From Nitrospina sp. (GTDB taxonomy: Bacteria; Nitrospinota; Nitrospinia; Nitrospinales; VA-1): DNA of 64,000 nucleotides. Below the pieces are notes generated by a model that did no database searches, was not told the DNA's origin, and saw only the letters and a program-made list of their open reading frames with translations. Positions 51,010-60,657 of the stretch are shown piece by piece. Each line of letters starts with the position of its first letter. Position 1 is the first letter of the stretch. The stretch lies in NCBI GenBank assembly GCA_018673915.1, contig JABHBK010000067.1, forward strand, positions 187,292 through 251,291, in the 5' to 3' direction. The position numbers were made by a program, and so were the translations under genes.

Positions 51010-52677
51010 ATGAATGATTCTCCAAAAAATGTGAAATCGGACGAGACCCGTAGGTTTTCTACAGATGAAAACCTAAACACATTGTTAAACAGCGTGGTGG
51101 ATGAAGTTAGTGCTTACGCCGAGCGTCTAGGCGGCCAAATAAAAAAGCTGTCAGACATTGGCCGCGCCCTTTCAGGAGTTTACGACCTAAATACTCTTCT
51201 TGAAATGATCGTTGATCAAGCTCGAAGCTTCACCAATGCAGATGCAGGCACATTATACATTGTGGAAGATAATACCCTCCGTTTTCAAATCGTTCAAAAC
51301 GATAGCTTAAAAATCAGAATGGGAGGTAAAACCGGGGAGACGATTCCATTTCCACCCGTTGAATTAAAAGAATCCAATGTTTCTGCTTTTGTTGCCCTAA
51401 AGGGCGTTTCCGTTAATATCCCAGATGTATATGATACTGACTTGTTTGATTTCACGGGACCCAAGAAATTTGATCAATCCACCGGATATCGTTCCAAATC
51501 CATGCTGGTAGTACCCATGCGTAATCATGACAACGATGTGATTGGTGTTTTGCAACTATTGAATGCCACTAATCCTTTAAATAATGAAGTCATCGCATTT
51601 TCTCAGGATTATGAGAATCTCTCCGAATCGCTCGCATCGCAGGCAGCAGTATCCATTACGAACGCGAAGCTGATTTCCAATATGACAGAATTGTTTGAGG
51701 CGTTTGTTAAAGTTATGGCTACTGCCATCGACGAAAAGTCTCCTGTTACAGGTGGACATATTCGCAGGGTTGCCGACCTCACCCTGACAATGGCCGATGT
51801 CATACATGAATTAAAAGAGGGCGTTTTTAAGGATAAAAAATTCACACCGGATCAGATGTATGAATTAAGAATTGCCGCTTATATGCACGATATAGGCAAA
51901 GTTACATCTCCGGTAGAAATCGTTGAAAAGGCAAAAAAACTGCAAACTATATTTGACCGCATTCATTATATTCGTTTAAGAATGGCTTACATCAGCCAGA
52001 AGGTCCAGTTGGAAGGACAGGAAGCCAAGATAAAAATATTACAAAATGGCTCTGATCCTGAACAATTAAAGACTCTTGAAAAAACGACGCATGACCAGTT
52101 GGAAGAGTTAAAGGAAATACGGGAATTTATAAATAAGTGCAATGAACCTGGAGAATTCCTTGAGGATGAAACTCTTGACCGGTTAAAAGAATTATCTCAA
52201 AAAACTTATATTGATGATGAAGGAGAGCAACAACCGCTCATCACAGAAGATGAGTTGGTAAACCTGTCCATCCGACGGGGCAGCATAACGGAAAAGGAAA
52301 GAGGGAAAATGCAGGACCATGCAGCGGTAACATTAAGAATGTTAAAACAAATCCCTTTTACCAAAAAGCTGAAGAACATTCCCGATTTTGCTGGAGCTCA
52401 CCACGAGTTTATAAACGGAAAAGGTTATCCTCTAGGTCTGAAAGGGGATGAAATTCCTTTTGAAGGAAAATTGATGGCCGTCACAGATATTGCTGAAGCC
52501 CTGACTGCATCAGATAGGCCTTATAAAAAAGCAATGCCTTTGGAAACAGTCTATCGAATTCTTCGGTCTATGGCTGAAAAAGGAGAACTGGACCCCAGCC
52601 TGGTTGAATTATTTATCGAAAAAGAAGTTTACAAGCTGTATCAGGAAAGACATGAAAATGTTTCTTCTGACAAATAA
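51010..52677 (+). CDS. GAF + HD-GYP-type phosphodiesterase with coiled-coil insert
   Basis: GAF: RALSGVYDLNTLLEMIVDQARSFTNADAGTLYI; AYMHDIGKVTSPVEIVEKAKKLQ; AGAHHEFINGKGYPLGLKGDEIPFEGKLMAVTDIAEALTASDRPYKKA. Confidence 0.9.
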   Translation: MNDSPKNVKSDETRRFSTDENLNTLLNSVVDEVSAYAERLGGQIKKLSDIGRALSGVYDLNTLLEMIVDQARSFTNADAGTLYIVEDNTLRFQIVQNDSLKIRMGGKTGETIPFPPVELKESNVSAFVALKGVSVNIPDVYDTDLFDFTGPKKFDQSTGYRSKSMLVVPMRNHDNDVIGVLQLLNATNPLNNEVIAFSQDYENLSESLASQAAVSITNAKLISNMTELFEAFVKVMATAIDEKSPVTGGHIRRVADLTLTMADVIHELKEGVFKDKKFTPDQMYELRIAAYMHDIGKVTSPVEIVEKAKKLQTIFDRIHYIRLRMAYISQKVQLEGQEAKIKILQNGSDPEQLKTLEKTTHDQLEELKEIREFINKCNEPGEFLEDETLDRLKELSQKTYIDDEGEQQPLITEDELVNLSIRRGSITEKERGKMQDHAAVTLRMLKQIPFTKKLKNIPDFAGAHHEFINGKGYPLGLKGDEIPFEGKLMAVTDIAEALTASDRPYKKAMPLETVYRILRSMAEKGELDPSLVELFIEKEVYKLYQERHENVSSDK

Positions 52678-52760
52678 ACTCTCCTCACTCCACCCAAACA
52701 ACCCTCTATCCATATCCAAACCCAACAGGGCTTGAAAAAGAATAGCTATCTTAGAGTTCT

Positions 52761-53003
52761 CTACTTGCTTTTAGGTTTATAAGGCCCTGTACGCAAGTAA
52801 TTATCATTCATTTTCATATGCACATCAATTTGAGGGGCATCTTGTTCTTTACCCTCTGGATGGCCATCATCGAATTTTTTTGATAGAAGGTTTTTAGTTT
52901 TATCTGATAGGATTAAAGACCTTTGTTTACGAACTCGAGTTTTCTTTTTGCCAAATGACTTTTGGTATTTTTTTTTGTCCTCATGGGACATATTAAGAAC
53001 CAT
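52761..53003 (-). CDS. Small basic hypothetical protein
   Basis: 80-aa Lys-rich ORF; no family recognised. Confidence 0.4.
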   Translation of the reverse strand: MVLNMSHEDKKKYQKSFGKKKTRVRKQRSLILSDKTKNLLSKKFDDGHPEGKEQDAPQIDVHMKMNDNYLRTGPYKPKSK

Positions 53004-53097
53004 ATTCCCTCACTAACTATTCAAAATTAGAATTAGTAGAATCGACTTAACATTAAATAGAATACGCCAATTTCAACTAATTTTATAATTATTTTTT

Positions 53098-54453
53098 ATG
53101 CCAATAGAAAAAATTAAAAATGCTTTCAGGGATACGGAGGGCCAGGAGGATTCTTTGCGCTCGCTCATTTCTGAATTAGATCATTTTGAAATAGCCCGGC
53201 GTCTTCATGAGTTAAATGTCGAACAGAAAGTCAGGGTTTTTCATCTTCTTGAAAATGATGAGGTAAGGCAAGAGCTTCTTTATGAAACAGATATGGATAG
53301 CCGTCTCGAAATTCAGGAAAACCTTGATCGAGATTATTTAGCCGCTCTTCTGGATGGTATGCCGGAAGATGAAGCAACAGACATCATTCAAGAACTTCCT
53401 GATGAGGCTCAGGAAGAACTCCTGAGCAAAATGGAAAGTCAGGACGCGGAGATCATCAAAGACCTGATCCGTTATGAAGAAGAAACCGCTGGCGGCTTGA
53501 TGACCCCACACTTCAACAAAATTCTTCATGACAACAAGGCGGGAGACATCTTCACCAAAGTAAGGAGAGACACCAATAAAGAGACCACCCCTTATTTCTA
53601 TGTGGTAGATGATAAAGACAAATTAATTGGATATTTTAAGTTGAGGGACTTGATGAACATTCAAACCTCAGCCCTGGCAACTGAATTTGTCCGGCCTACT
53701 ACTCCTAAGGTAAAACTGAATGACCCCTGCGAAAAGGTTGCCCATATTATGGGACAGGAGCATCTAAGTAGTTTACCCGTTGTGGATGAAAATAACGTGA
53801 TCCAGGGGGTTATTACATTTGATGATGTACTGCGAACCATGCAAGACAGCGCAAGTGAAGATATTTACACTATGGTTGGAACTGCCACGGTTGACCCTTT
53901 TGCAAAGAAGATAAGTAACAAAATTCTCGCGCGGGCTCCATGGTTATTCACAACCTTCATCGGAGGGTTGGTCAGCGCTTGGATTTTGGGCTATTTCCAG
54001 ACGACACTTGCAGAATATGCCGCTGTCATATTTTTTATTCCGTTTGTGATCGGATTGGCAGGGAATGTAGGGATTCAAGGGGCCACTGTCATTGTCAGAG
54101 GTTTAGCGACCGGCGATATTCAACAAGACAACCTTGCCAAGGTGGTCAAAAGTGAGATTTCAGTGGGGATTTTAAATGGCGTGATTTTTGGACTAATGTG
54201 TGGAGGTCTAGTTCACCTGATTTCCGAATCCATACTCCATACTAATCCAGTGCTGGGTTGGGCTGTTGGGACAGGAATTTTTCTGGCTGTATCCATAGCG
54301 TCCCTGATGGGTTCGCTAACCCCAATATTGTTTATAAATATGGATATTGATCCTGCTATTAGTGCCGGTCCAATAATCACGGTCATCAACGATATTCTCG
54401 GGCTGGCTATTTATCTAGCAACGGCAGCCTATTACTTTTCAAGTCTACAATAA
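53098..54453 (+). CDS. mgtE: Magnesium transporter MgtE
   Basis: MgtE_N (LLDGMPEDEATDIIQELPDEAQEELLSKM), CBS pair, TM domain with GNVGIQGATVIVRGLATGDI. Confidence 0.96.
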   Translation: MPIEKIKNAFRDTEGQEDSLRSLISELDHFEIARRLHELNVEQKVRVFHLLENDEVRQELLYETDMDSRLEIQENLDRDYLAALLDGMPEDEATDIIQELPDEAQEELLSKMESQDAEIIKDLIRYEEETAGGLMTPHFNKILHDNKAGDIFTKVRRDTNKETTPYFYVVDDKDKLIGYFKLRDLMNIQTSALATEFVRPTTPKVKLNDPCEKVAHIMGQEHLSSLPVVDENNVIQGVITFDDVLRTMQDSASEDIYTMVGTATVDPFAKKISNKILARAPWLFTTFIGGLVSAWILGYFQTTLAEYAAVIFFIPFVIGLAGNVGIQGATVIVRGLATGDIQQDNLAKVVKSEISVGILNGVIFGLMCGGLVHLISESILHTNPVLGWAVGTGIFLAVSIASLMGSLTPILFINMDIDPAISAGPIITVINDILGLAIYLATAAYYFSSLQ

Positions 54454-54455
54454 GT

Positions 54456-54701
54456 TTATTCTTTTTCTGCCAATTCCACTTCTATCAAAGCAGTGTCCAC
54501 TTCAACATAATCTCCCTCCAACACATAAAACTCTTTAACCCGCCCTTCTACTTCTGACAGCAAGGTAAAATATCCCTCAGAAATAATTTCAGCCACGGCC
54601 GTCCCTGGCACCACTTTATCACCTTGCTTGACCAGGTATTTATCTACCTTGCCTGATGTCATGGTGTTATACATAGCGGCCATGACAATATAATCCTCCA
54701 T
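54456..54701 (-). CDS. Stand-alone biotinyl/lipoyl-like domain lacking the modifiable Lys
   Basis: VKQGDKVVPGTAVAEIISEGYFTLLSEVEGRVKEFYVLEGDYVEVDTALIEVE. Confidence 0.75.
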   Translation of the reverse strand: MEDYIVMAAMYNTMTSGKVDKYLVKQGDKVVPGTAVAEIISEGYFTLLSEVEGRVKEFYVLEGDYVEVDTALIEVELAEKE

Positions 54702-54792
54702 AAGGTTTTCCTCTCAAACCAGATATATATAAAAAGTTTATTCCGGGGATATTAATTGTATAATTAGAAAAACCCTTAACCCAACTTTTATC

Positions 54793-55005
54793 ATGAAACT
54801 AAATACTGGCGATGTACTTTACGAACCACTGTCCAGAAATACCGGAAAGATAACTTCCATCATCGAACATCCTGTTGGAAAAGTGGTTAAAGTACGTTGG
54901 CGACTGGATGGTCAACTTCCCCATGACACCGAATTATTTTACAAAAAGGTCCAAAAATGCGTTCGGGATGGTTACTATCAACACACTCCAAAGGACTCCG
55001 TCTAA
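54793..55005 (+). CDS. Hypothetical protein
   Basis: 70-aa ORF with plausible start; no family recognised. Confidence 0.5.
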   Translation: MKLNTGDVLYEPLSRNTGKITSIIEHPVGKVVKVRWRLDGQLPHDTELFYKKVQKCVRDGYYQHTPKDSV

Positions 55006-55011
55006 TAGCTT

Positions 55012-55296
55012 CTAGTGTTTGTAAACAGTATGTGAAGGACGACCTGCAAGAATATTCTCCTTACCCCAATTCACCACACCTTTGAATTTGTCAGATTGTA
55101 TAAATTCATTATATGCGTCCTCGGAATTCCATTCTGAAACAATCAAGTATGACTGAGCATCACTAACATCTTTATACAAGGAAGATTTGGAATGCCCCTC
55201 CATTTCATTCATCACTTTTATGACCGCTACAAAAGCATCTTCAAAAACTTTTTCCTTGCCAGGAATCATTTTATAGTTCATTCCAATTGTGACCAT
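55012..55296 (-). CDS. Antibiotic biosynthesis monooxygenase (ABM) superfamily protein
   Basis: KMIPGKEKVFEDAFVAVIKVMNEMEGHSKSSLYKDVSDAQSYLIVSEWNSEDAYNEFIQSDKFK. Confidence 0.8.
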   Translation of the reverse strand: MVTIGMNYKMIPGKEKVFEDAFVAVIKVMNEMEGHSKSSLYKDVSDAQSYLIVSEWNSEDAYNEFIQSDKFKGVVNWGKENILAGRPSHTVYKH

Positions 55297-55337
55297 TTCT
55301 ATCTCCTATATAAACAACTAATAATTTTTAATACCTA

Positions 55338-56366
55338 TCAGGCAACAAGTTCCAATTGATCCAATGTGGATTCCTGTTTCACATCAATAGATTCTAAGCC
55401 AAACATACTTTTAATAAATGAAAGGTTTTCTTTTTTATGTCCCAAATAATTAGACATCCTTTTTGAAGGCACCCGGAAAGTAACCGCTGGGGGTATCTGA
55501 TTTTCGTTTCGCAGCAATTTTATCATCCGGTCTCGAGCAATGCGGCTGTCAATCAAATAGCGGAACGAAGGATGCATAGGGCCATCCACATAATTCTCCA
55601 GCAATGACTGGTCAGGATGTAAGCCGACTCGAATAACTGGGATATCAGCCATTTCAAATTGGACAACAGCTTCTTTAACAACCTCAATCATTTTTTCCAA
55701 ACCCCAGGGTCTAAATGTACCCTGTTGATACATATCATATAAACCTGTGTTTTTTATGACTAGTGTGGGATAAATCCTAACAAAATCAGGACGGAAATTT
55801 ATAACATCGCTTACCGATTTTTGAAATATTTTTTCACTATCCCCAGGAAGGCCCGGCATTAATTGCAAACCCAAACGAAATCCCATTTTCCGGATATTGG
55901 AGACTGCAGACTGTACCACCTCAAATGCGCATTCCCGACCCACTCGTCTGAGAACCTCATCATCCGTGGATTGAACTCCCAGCTCTACCGTTCCAACAGA
56001 ATATTTACGCAGTAAGGAGAGTCGGGCTTCATCAATAAACAAAGCATGAGTTGAAACTCGGATCGACTGGATTTGTTTTGATAAAATCCAGGGCTGAACA
56101 GATGAAAGCAAATACTCCTGACGCTCGGAAGGAATTCCCGTAAAACTGCCTCCAAAGAAGGCCAACTCCCTGGTATCCGGAAGGTGATTTTGATCTAACC
56201 CTTCCAAATAAGTTCGCAAGCCTTCTCTAATCATAACCCTGTCAGCTTTATTATTCGAACCCGTAATATTAGACTGATTACAAAAGGAGCAACGGTATGG
56301 ACACCCTTCATGAGACACAAAAATAGGAACGATTAAGTGTTTTTTCTTTTTCAAAATATTTTCCAA
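55338..56366 (-). CDS. Radical SAM protein (Elp3-like)
   Basis: FVSHEGCPYRCSFCNQ (CxxxCxxC); FFGGSFTGIP; VELGVQSTDDEVLRRVGR; LQLMPGLPGDS. Confidence 0.9.
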   Translation of the reverse strand: MENILKKKKHLIVPIFVSHEGCPYRCSFCNQSNITGSNNKADRVMIREGLRTYLEGLDQNHLPDTRELAFFGGSFTGIPSERQEYLLSSVQPWILSKQIQSIRVSTHALFIDEARLSLLRKYSVGTVELGVQSTDDEVLRRVGRECAFEVVQSAVSNIRKMGFRLGLQLMPGLPGDSEKIFQKSVSDVINFRPDFVRIYPTLVIKNTGLYDMYQQGTFRPWGLEKMIEVVKEAVVQFEMADIPVIRVGLHPDQSLLENYVDGPMHPSFRYLIDSRIARDRMIKLLRNENQIPPAVTFRVPSKRMSNYLGHKKENLSFIKSMFGLESIDVKQESTLDQLELVA

Positions 56367-56390
56367 ATAACGGATAAGAGGGCTAACTTA

Positions 56391-56588
56391 TTACAAGCCC
56401 GCCAGGTAATTTAAAAACTGATTAAAAGATCGCCAAATCCCTATCAAGACAAGAACTAAAAAAAAACATCCCAACGCAACGCTAAAACCTAATGTAATTT
56501 TTGAACCAATAGTTTCAGGTTCGAAACGCGGGGGCTCTTTGTCTTGGGGAATAGGGTCCCTTTCATAGGGTAGACGTTTATTAACCAT
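56391..56588 (-). CDS. Small single-pass membrane protein
   Basis: 65 aa, C-terminal TM (ITLGFSVALGCFFLVLVLIGIW). Confidence 0.6.
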   Translation of the reverse strand: MVNKRLPYERDPIPQDKEPPRFEPETIGSKITLGFSVALGCFFLVLVLIGIWRSFNQFLNYLAGL

Positions 56589-56606
56589 ATTGAGGGAATT
56601 TAAGGC

Positions 56607-57095
56607 TCATAGGCGGCGATACATTTTTTCAAACTCAAACTTGAAAGCCGCCATGGAGGAATTCATTTCATCCAACCTTTTGATAAGCACTTTAATAAGG
56701 TGGTCTTTAAATTTATTCAGTATGGAAGGATCCAGAGTTTTTAACAAATAGCCATCCATTTTTAGAGCAACCACCTTATTTTTGGCGATCACATTAGTAG
56801 ACCTGGTTTTTCCGGTAATTAATGGAACTTCACCGAACATGGCTCCAGCTTTCAATGTGTTGAGTTCCGCATCCGGCACTTCATCTTTAGTGATTGCTAA
56901 GGATCCCTTTAACAAAATAAAAATAGTGGAGTCTTTTTCTCCCTGGCGAATTAAAAAATCCCCTTTTTTATATTCAATTATATGACTATCCAAGTTCGCA
57001 ATTGTCTTCATTTCCTTCGCCGAAAACGGCTTAAAAAAAGGAATGTCTTTCATCAATTTAACTATTGTCTGATCTCGCATCTCTATTTCTTTCAA
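56607..57095 (-). CDS. Cyclic nucleotide-binding domain protein
   Basis: IIEYKKGDFLIRQGEKDSTIFILLKGSLAITK...LKAGAMFGEVPLITGKTRSTNVIAK. Confidence 0.9.
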   Translation of the reverse strand: MKEIEMRDQTIVKLMKDIPFFKPFSAKEMKTIANLDSHIIEYKKGDFLIRQGEKDSTIFILLKGSLAITKDEVPDAELNTLKAGAMFGEVPLITGKTRSTNVIAKNKVVALKMDGYLLKTLDPSILNKFKDHLIKVLIKRLDEMNSSMAAFKFEFEKMYRRL

Positions 57096-57143
57096 TCAGT
57101 GTTTAAATTTATACAGATCCATTAAGTTTTAACTGACGGAATT

Positions 57144-57551
57144 TTATTTTTCTCGGCACTCACAATAGCCATCCTCAGTCCACTGGATAGTAATATAATC
57201 AGGGAAAACTGTGTCTTTGTCAAAATTGGCTAATTCTATCTGATCACAGGTTAGATTGACAACACCTTTTAAATTGGCTCCGTGCAAAAATGAGTCCATG
57301 AGCTCAGCGCCTTCCAAGTCAGCATCGGCAAGGTTAGCTTCGCTCAAAACTGCCTGGGTCAGATCAGCTTCCACCAAATTGGCTTTGCGAAGATCCGCTT
57401 TAATCAAGTAAGCAGCAGTTAAATCTGCCTGGGTCAAATCCGCATTGTCCAATTTAGCACCCATTAATTTAGAGTTGCTAAGATCGACTCCCTTCAGGTC
57501 ACCTTTAGTGGCCTCAATTTCTTTCTTTTTTAATATCCAGTCTTCCAGCAT
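57144..57551 (-). CDS. Pentapeptide-repeat protein
   Basis: A(N/D)L-type repeats: [50 protein letters not shown]. Confidence 0.93.
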   Translation of the reverse strand: MLEDWILKKKEIEATKGDLKGVDLSNSKLMGAKLDNADLTQADLTAAYLIKADLRKANLVEADLTQAVLSEANLADADLEGAELMDSFLHGANLKGVVNLTCDQIELANFDKDTVFPDYITIQWTEDGYCECREK

Positions 57552-57628
57552 AGTATTTAATGCACCTAATTGGCTATTTTCATGATGCTACTATATCAAA
57601 TAATAAATCAACTTAAATATACAGAATG

Positions 57629-58354
57629 CTAGCTTGCACTTGATGAGTCCGAAAAGTTTTCCAGGGCTATTTTTGCAGCCGCTTGTTCTGCTTCTTTTTT
57701 ACTTTTCCCAAAACCTTTGCCCATGACTTTATTCTTTATTTTTACGTTAACTTCAAATTCTTTTGCATGGTCGGGACCCATTTCGTTAACTACCTTATAA
57801 GAAGGTGTGCAGACAAGTTTATTCTGCGTAATTTCCTGAAGGTCACTTTTAAAATCCCTGAATGACCATGATTTCGCAAATTTTGATATTTCCTCTTCCA
57901 ATAAAGGAAGAAACACCCTAGATGCTGACTCCAAACCACCATCCTTGAACAGGGCACCCGCTACAGCTTCAAAAGCATTTGCAAGAATGGAAGGTTTCTC
58001 TCTCCCGCCAGATAAATTTTCTCCCTTACCGAGAAGAAGGTATTTCCCTAAATCAATTTTTCTAGCAAGCCCGGCTAAACAGCTCTCATTGACAACTGCC
58101 GCACGGATCTTTGACAAGGTTCCTTCTGCGTAATCAGTGAATTGATGTATTAAATAATCACTGACCAATATATCAAGGACAGAGTCACCTAAAAATTCAA
58201 ACCTCTCATTATGTTTGAGGTTTTCATTTATTTCATTTACATAAGATTTATGAGTCAGAGCTTTGTTAAGGAGTTTCAGGTCGGAAAATTCATATCCGAG
58301 GGTTTTCTGCAGGGAGGCTACTTCCTGGGCGCGATCCGAAGAGACTTCAGTCAT
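57629..58354 (-). CDS. rnc: Ribonuclease III
   Basis: NERFEFLGDSVLDILVSDYL; C-terminal dsRBD (GKGFGKSKKEAEQAAAKIAL). Start set at MTEVSSDRAQEV to avoid the fabF overlap. Confidence 0.95.
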   Translation of the reverse strand: MTEVSSDRAQEVASLQKTLGYEFSDLKLLNKALTHKSYVNEINENLKHNERFEFLGDSVLDILVSDYLIHQFTDYAEGTLSKIRAAVVNESCLAGLARKIDLGKYLLLGKGENLSGGREKPSILANAFEAVAGALFKDGGLESASRVFLPLLEEEISKFAKSWSFRDFKSDLQEITQNKLVCTPSYKVVNEMGPDHAKEFEVNVKIKNKVMGKGFGKSKKEAEQAAAKIALENFSDSSSAS

Positions 58355-58367
58355 AGCGGGTAGTGGT

Positions 58368-59603
58368 TTAAATTTTCTTAAAAATAAGAACCCCGTTGGT
58401 TCCTCCAAAACCAAAAGAGTTTGAAACACAAATATTTAAATTACTATCGCGGGCCTCATTGGGTACATAATCCAAATCACACTCTGGGTCGGGAGTATTG
58501 TAATTGATCGTGGGAGGTATCACACCTCTCTCCATAGCAAGGAGGGTAAATATTGCTTCGACTCCTCCTGCTGCTCCGAGCAAGTGACCCGTCATAGATT
58601 TAGTGGAACTAACGGCCAGTTTATATGCATGATCGCCAAACGCGGTTTTAATGGCTTGAGTTTCCGTTGCATCGGCACCGGTAGAGGTACCATGAGCATT
58701 AATATAATCCACATCCTCTTTATTAATCCCCGCGTTATTCAAGGCAAGTTTCAGACAACGCGCAGCACCCTCGCCACTGGGAGAAGTCGCGGTGATGTGG
58801 TAGGCATCTCCATTAAGACCATAGCCAATAACTTCACCATAAATTTTGGCTCCACGTTTTTTGGCTAACTCCAGTTCCTCAAGAATAAGGACACCGCCTC
58901 CTTCACCTATGACAAAACCATCTCGATCTTTATCAAAGGGTCGGCTGGCACCTTGGGGATCATCGTTGCGGTGCGATAAAGCCTTGGATGCATTGAAACC
59001 TCCAACACAAAGCGGGGTGATGACCGATTCTGTACCCCCGGCAAACATAACATCGGCATCCCCGTATTGAATAAGTCGCGCGGCTTCGCCTATGGAATGG
59101 GTCCCTGTTGCACAGGCAGTGACTACACAGGAATTAGGCCCCTTGGCCCCAAATGTGATTGATACCTGACCTGAAGCCAAATTAGCAATCAACATGGGAA
59201 TAAAAAAAGGAGTGATTTTTTTCACTCCTTTTTCCCTGGAAATATTATGATATTTTTCAATAGCGGGCAAACCGCCCAGACCAACCCCAACAATAACGCC
59301 AACCCGCTCTGCATTCGCGTCATTTATTTCAAATCCGGAATCTTCCAGTGCCATTTTGCTACAAGCCACGGCATAATGGATAAACCGGTCCATTTTCTTT
59401 ACAGCTTTGTGGTCTATATATTGTTCTGGATCGAACCCTTTAACCTCTCCGGCTATTTTAACGGGGAAGTCCTCATCAGGAGTGAAGGTTTTGATATAAT
59501 CAACCCCTGAACGGCCGTCAAACAAAGCCGTTTCGTTATCCTTTAATCCTAGCCCCAAGGGCGAAACGATCCCCAAACCAGTAACGACAACGCGTCTTTT
59601 CAT
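58368..59603 (-). CDS. fabF: 3-oxoacyl-ACP synthase II
   Basis: [79 protein letters not shown]. Confidence 0.97.
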   Translation of the reverse strand: MKRRVVVTGLGIVSPLGLGLKDNETALFDGRSGVDYIKTFTPDEDFPVKIAGEVKGFDPEQYIDHKAVKKMDRFIHYAVACSKMALEDSGFEINDANAERVGVIVGVGLGGLPAIEKYHNISREKGVKKITPFFIPMLIANLASGQVSITFGAKGPNSCVVTACATGTHSIGEAARLIQYGDADVMFAGGTESVITPLCVGGFNASKALSHRNDDPQGASRPFDKDRDGFVIGEGGGVLILEELELAKKRGAKIYGEVIGYGLNGDAYHITATSPSGEGAARCLKLALNNAGINKEDVDYINAHGTSTGADATETQAIKTAFGDHAYKLAVSSTKSMTGHLLGAAGGVEAIFTLLAMERGVIPPTINYNTPDPECDLDYVPNEARDSNLNICVSNSFGFGGTNGVLIFKKI

Positions 59604-59632
59604 ACATATTTCCTGGGGATTATTTTGACCAA

Positions 59633-59866
59633 TCAGTTGGTCCGGCTATTAATATAATTTGTGGCATCCTGAACCGTGGCAATTTTTTCAGCCTCGTCAT
59701 CGGGAATTTCGATATCAAATTCTTCCTCAAGAGCCATGACCAACTCTACCGTATCCAGAGAATCAGCCCCAAGGTCATCAATAAAAGAAGCCTCAGATGT
59801 AACTTGTTTTTCATCAACACCCAACTGGTCTACGATAATTTCTTTAACTTTTTCTTCAACAGACAT
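59633..59866 (-). CDS. acpP: Acyl carrier protein
   Basis: [35 protein letters not shown]. Confidence 0.98.
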   Translation of the reverse strand: MSVEEKVKEIIVDQLGVDEKQVTSEASFIDDLGADSLDTVELVMALEEEFDIEIPDDEAEKIATVQDATNYINSRTN

Positions 59867-59890
59867 AATATTTCAAACTCCTTGTTGGAA

Positions 59891-60631
59891 TCACATCAAC
59901 ATACCACCATTCACATTAATAACTTGCCCGGTAATATAACTGGACCTATCGGAAACCAAAAAACTGACACAACGTGCAACATCATCAGGCAACCCCAGTC
60001 TGGCCAGGGGAATTTGTTCAATCAATTGTTGCTTCACCGATTCATCCAAAACCCGAGTCATCTCAGTATCGATAAAACCAGGAGCCACGGCATTAACTCT
60101 TATCCCTCTTGAGGCAACTTCGCGTGCCAAGGTTTTTGTTAAACCGATTACTCCAGCTTTGGATGCAGAATAGTTGGCCTGACCAAAATTGCCCATTACT
60201 CCCACGATCGATGCAATATTAACAATTGCCCCACTTTTTTGTTTCATCATCTGCTTTGCAGCCTGTTGGCTACAAAGAAAACTTCCCTTCAAATTGATAT
60301 TGAGAACGCTGTCCCAATCCGATTCTTTCATCCTGATCATCAAACCGTCACGGGTGATACCCGCATTATTAACTACAATATCCACGGGCTTTTTATCTTT
60401 TAGAATAGAATCAAAAACCTGTTTCACTTCACCTGGGTTTGAGACATCGAGTTTAACTGCAGAAGCGGACCCGCCACTATTATTAATGGCCTCAGCAGTT
60501 GCCTGCGCTCCTTCCAGGTTCACGTCCCCTAGTACTACATGCGCTCCATGACGCACCAGTTCCTCACTGATCGTTCTGCCAATCCCCTGGGCGCCTCCTG
60601 TTACAAGAGCAACCTTGTTTTCCAATTCCAT
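59891..60631 (-). CDS. fabG: 3-oxoacyl-ACP reductase
   Basis: ALVTGGAQGIGRTI; VNNAGITRDGLMIRM; YSASKAGVIGLTKTLAREVASRGIRVNAVAPGFIDTEMT. Confidence 0.97.
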   Translation of the reverse strand: MELENKVALVTGGAQGIGRTISEELVRHGAHVVLGDVNLEGAQATAEAINNSGGSASAVKLDVSNPGEVKQVFDSILKDKKPVDIVVNNAGITRDGLMIRMKESDWDSVLNINLKGSFLCSQQAAKQMMKQKSGAIVNIASIVGVMGNFGQANYSASKAGVIGLTKTLAREVASRGIRVNAVAPGFIDTEMTRVLDESVKQQLIEQIPLARLGLPDDVARCVSFLVSDRSSYITGQVINVNGGMLM

Positions 60632-60657
60632 TAAAGAATCCTGTTCAATCAGCTAAA

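Noticed and set aside
57144-57551. Pentapeptide-repeat gene considered as a DNA repeat or CRISPR-like array
   Set aside because: Periodicity is 15 nt and explained by the A(D/N)LxxA protein repeat.
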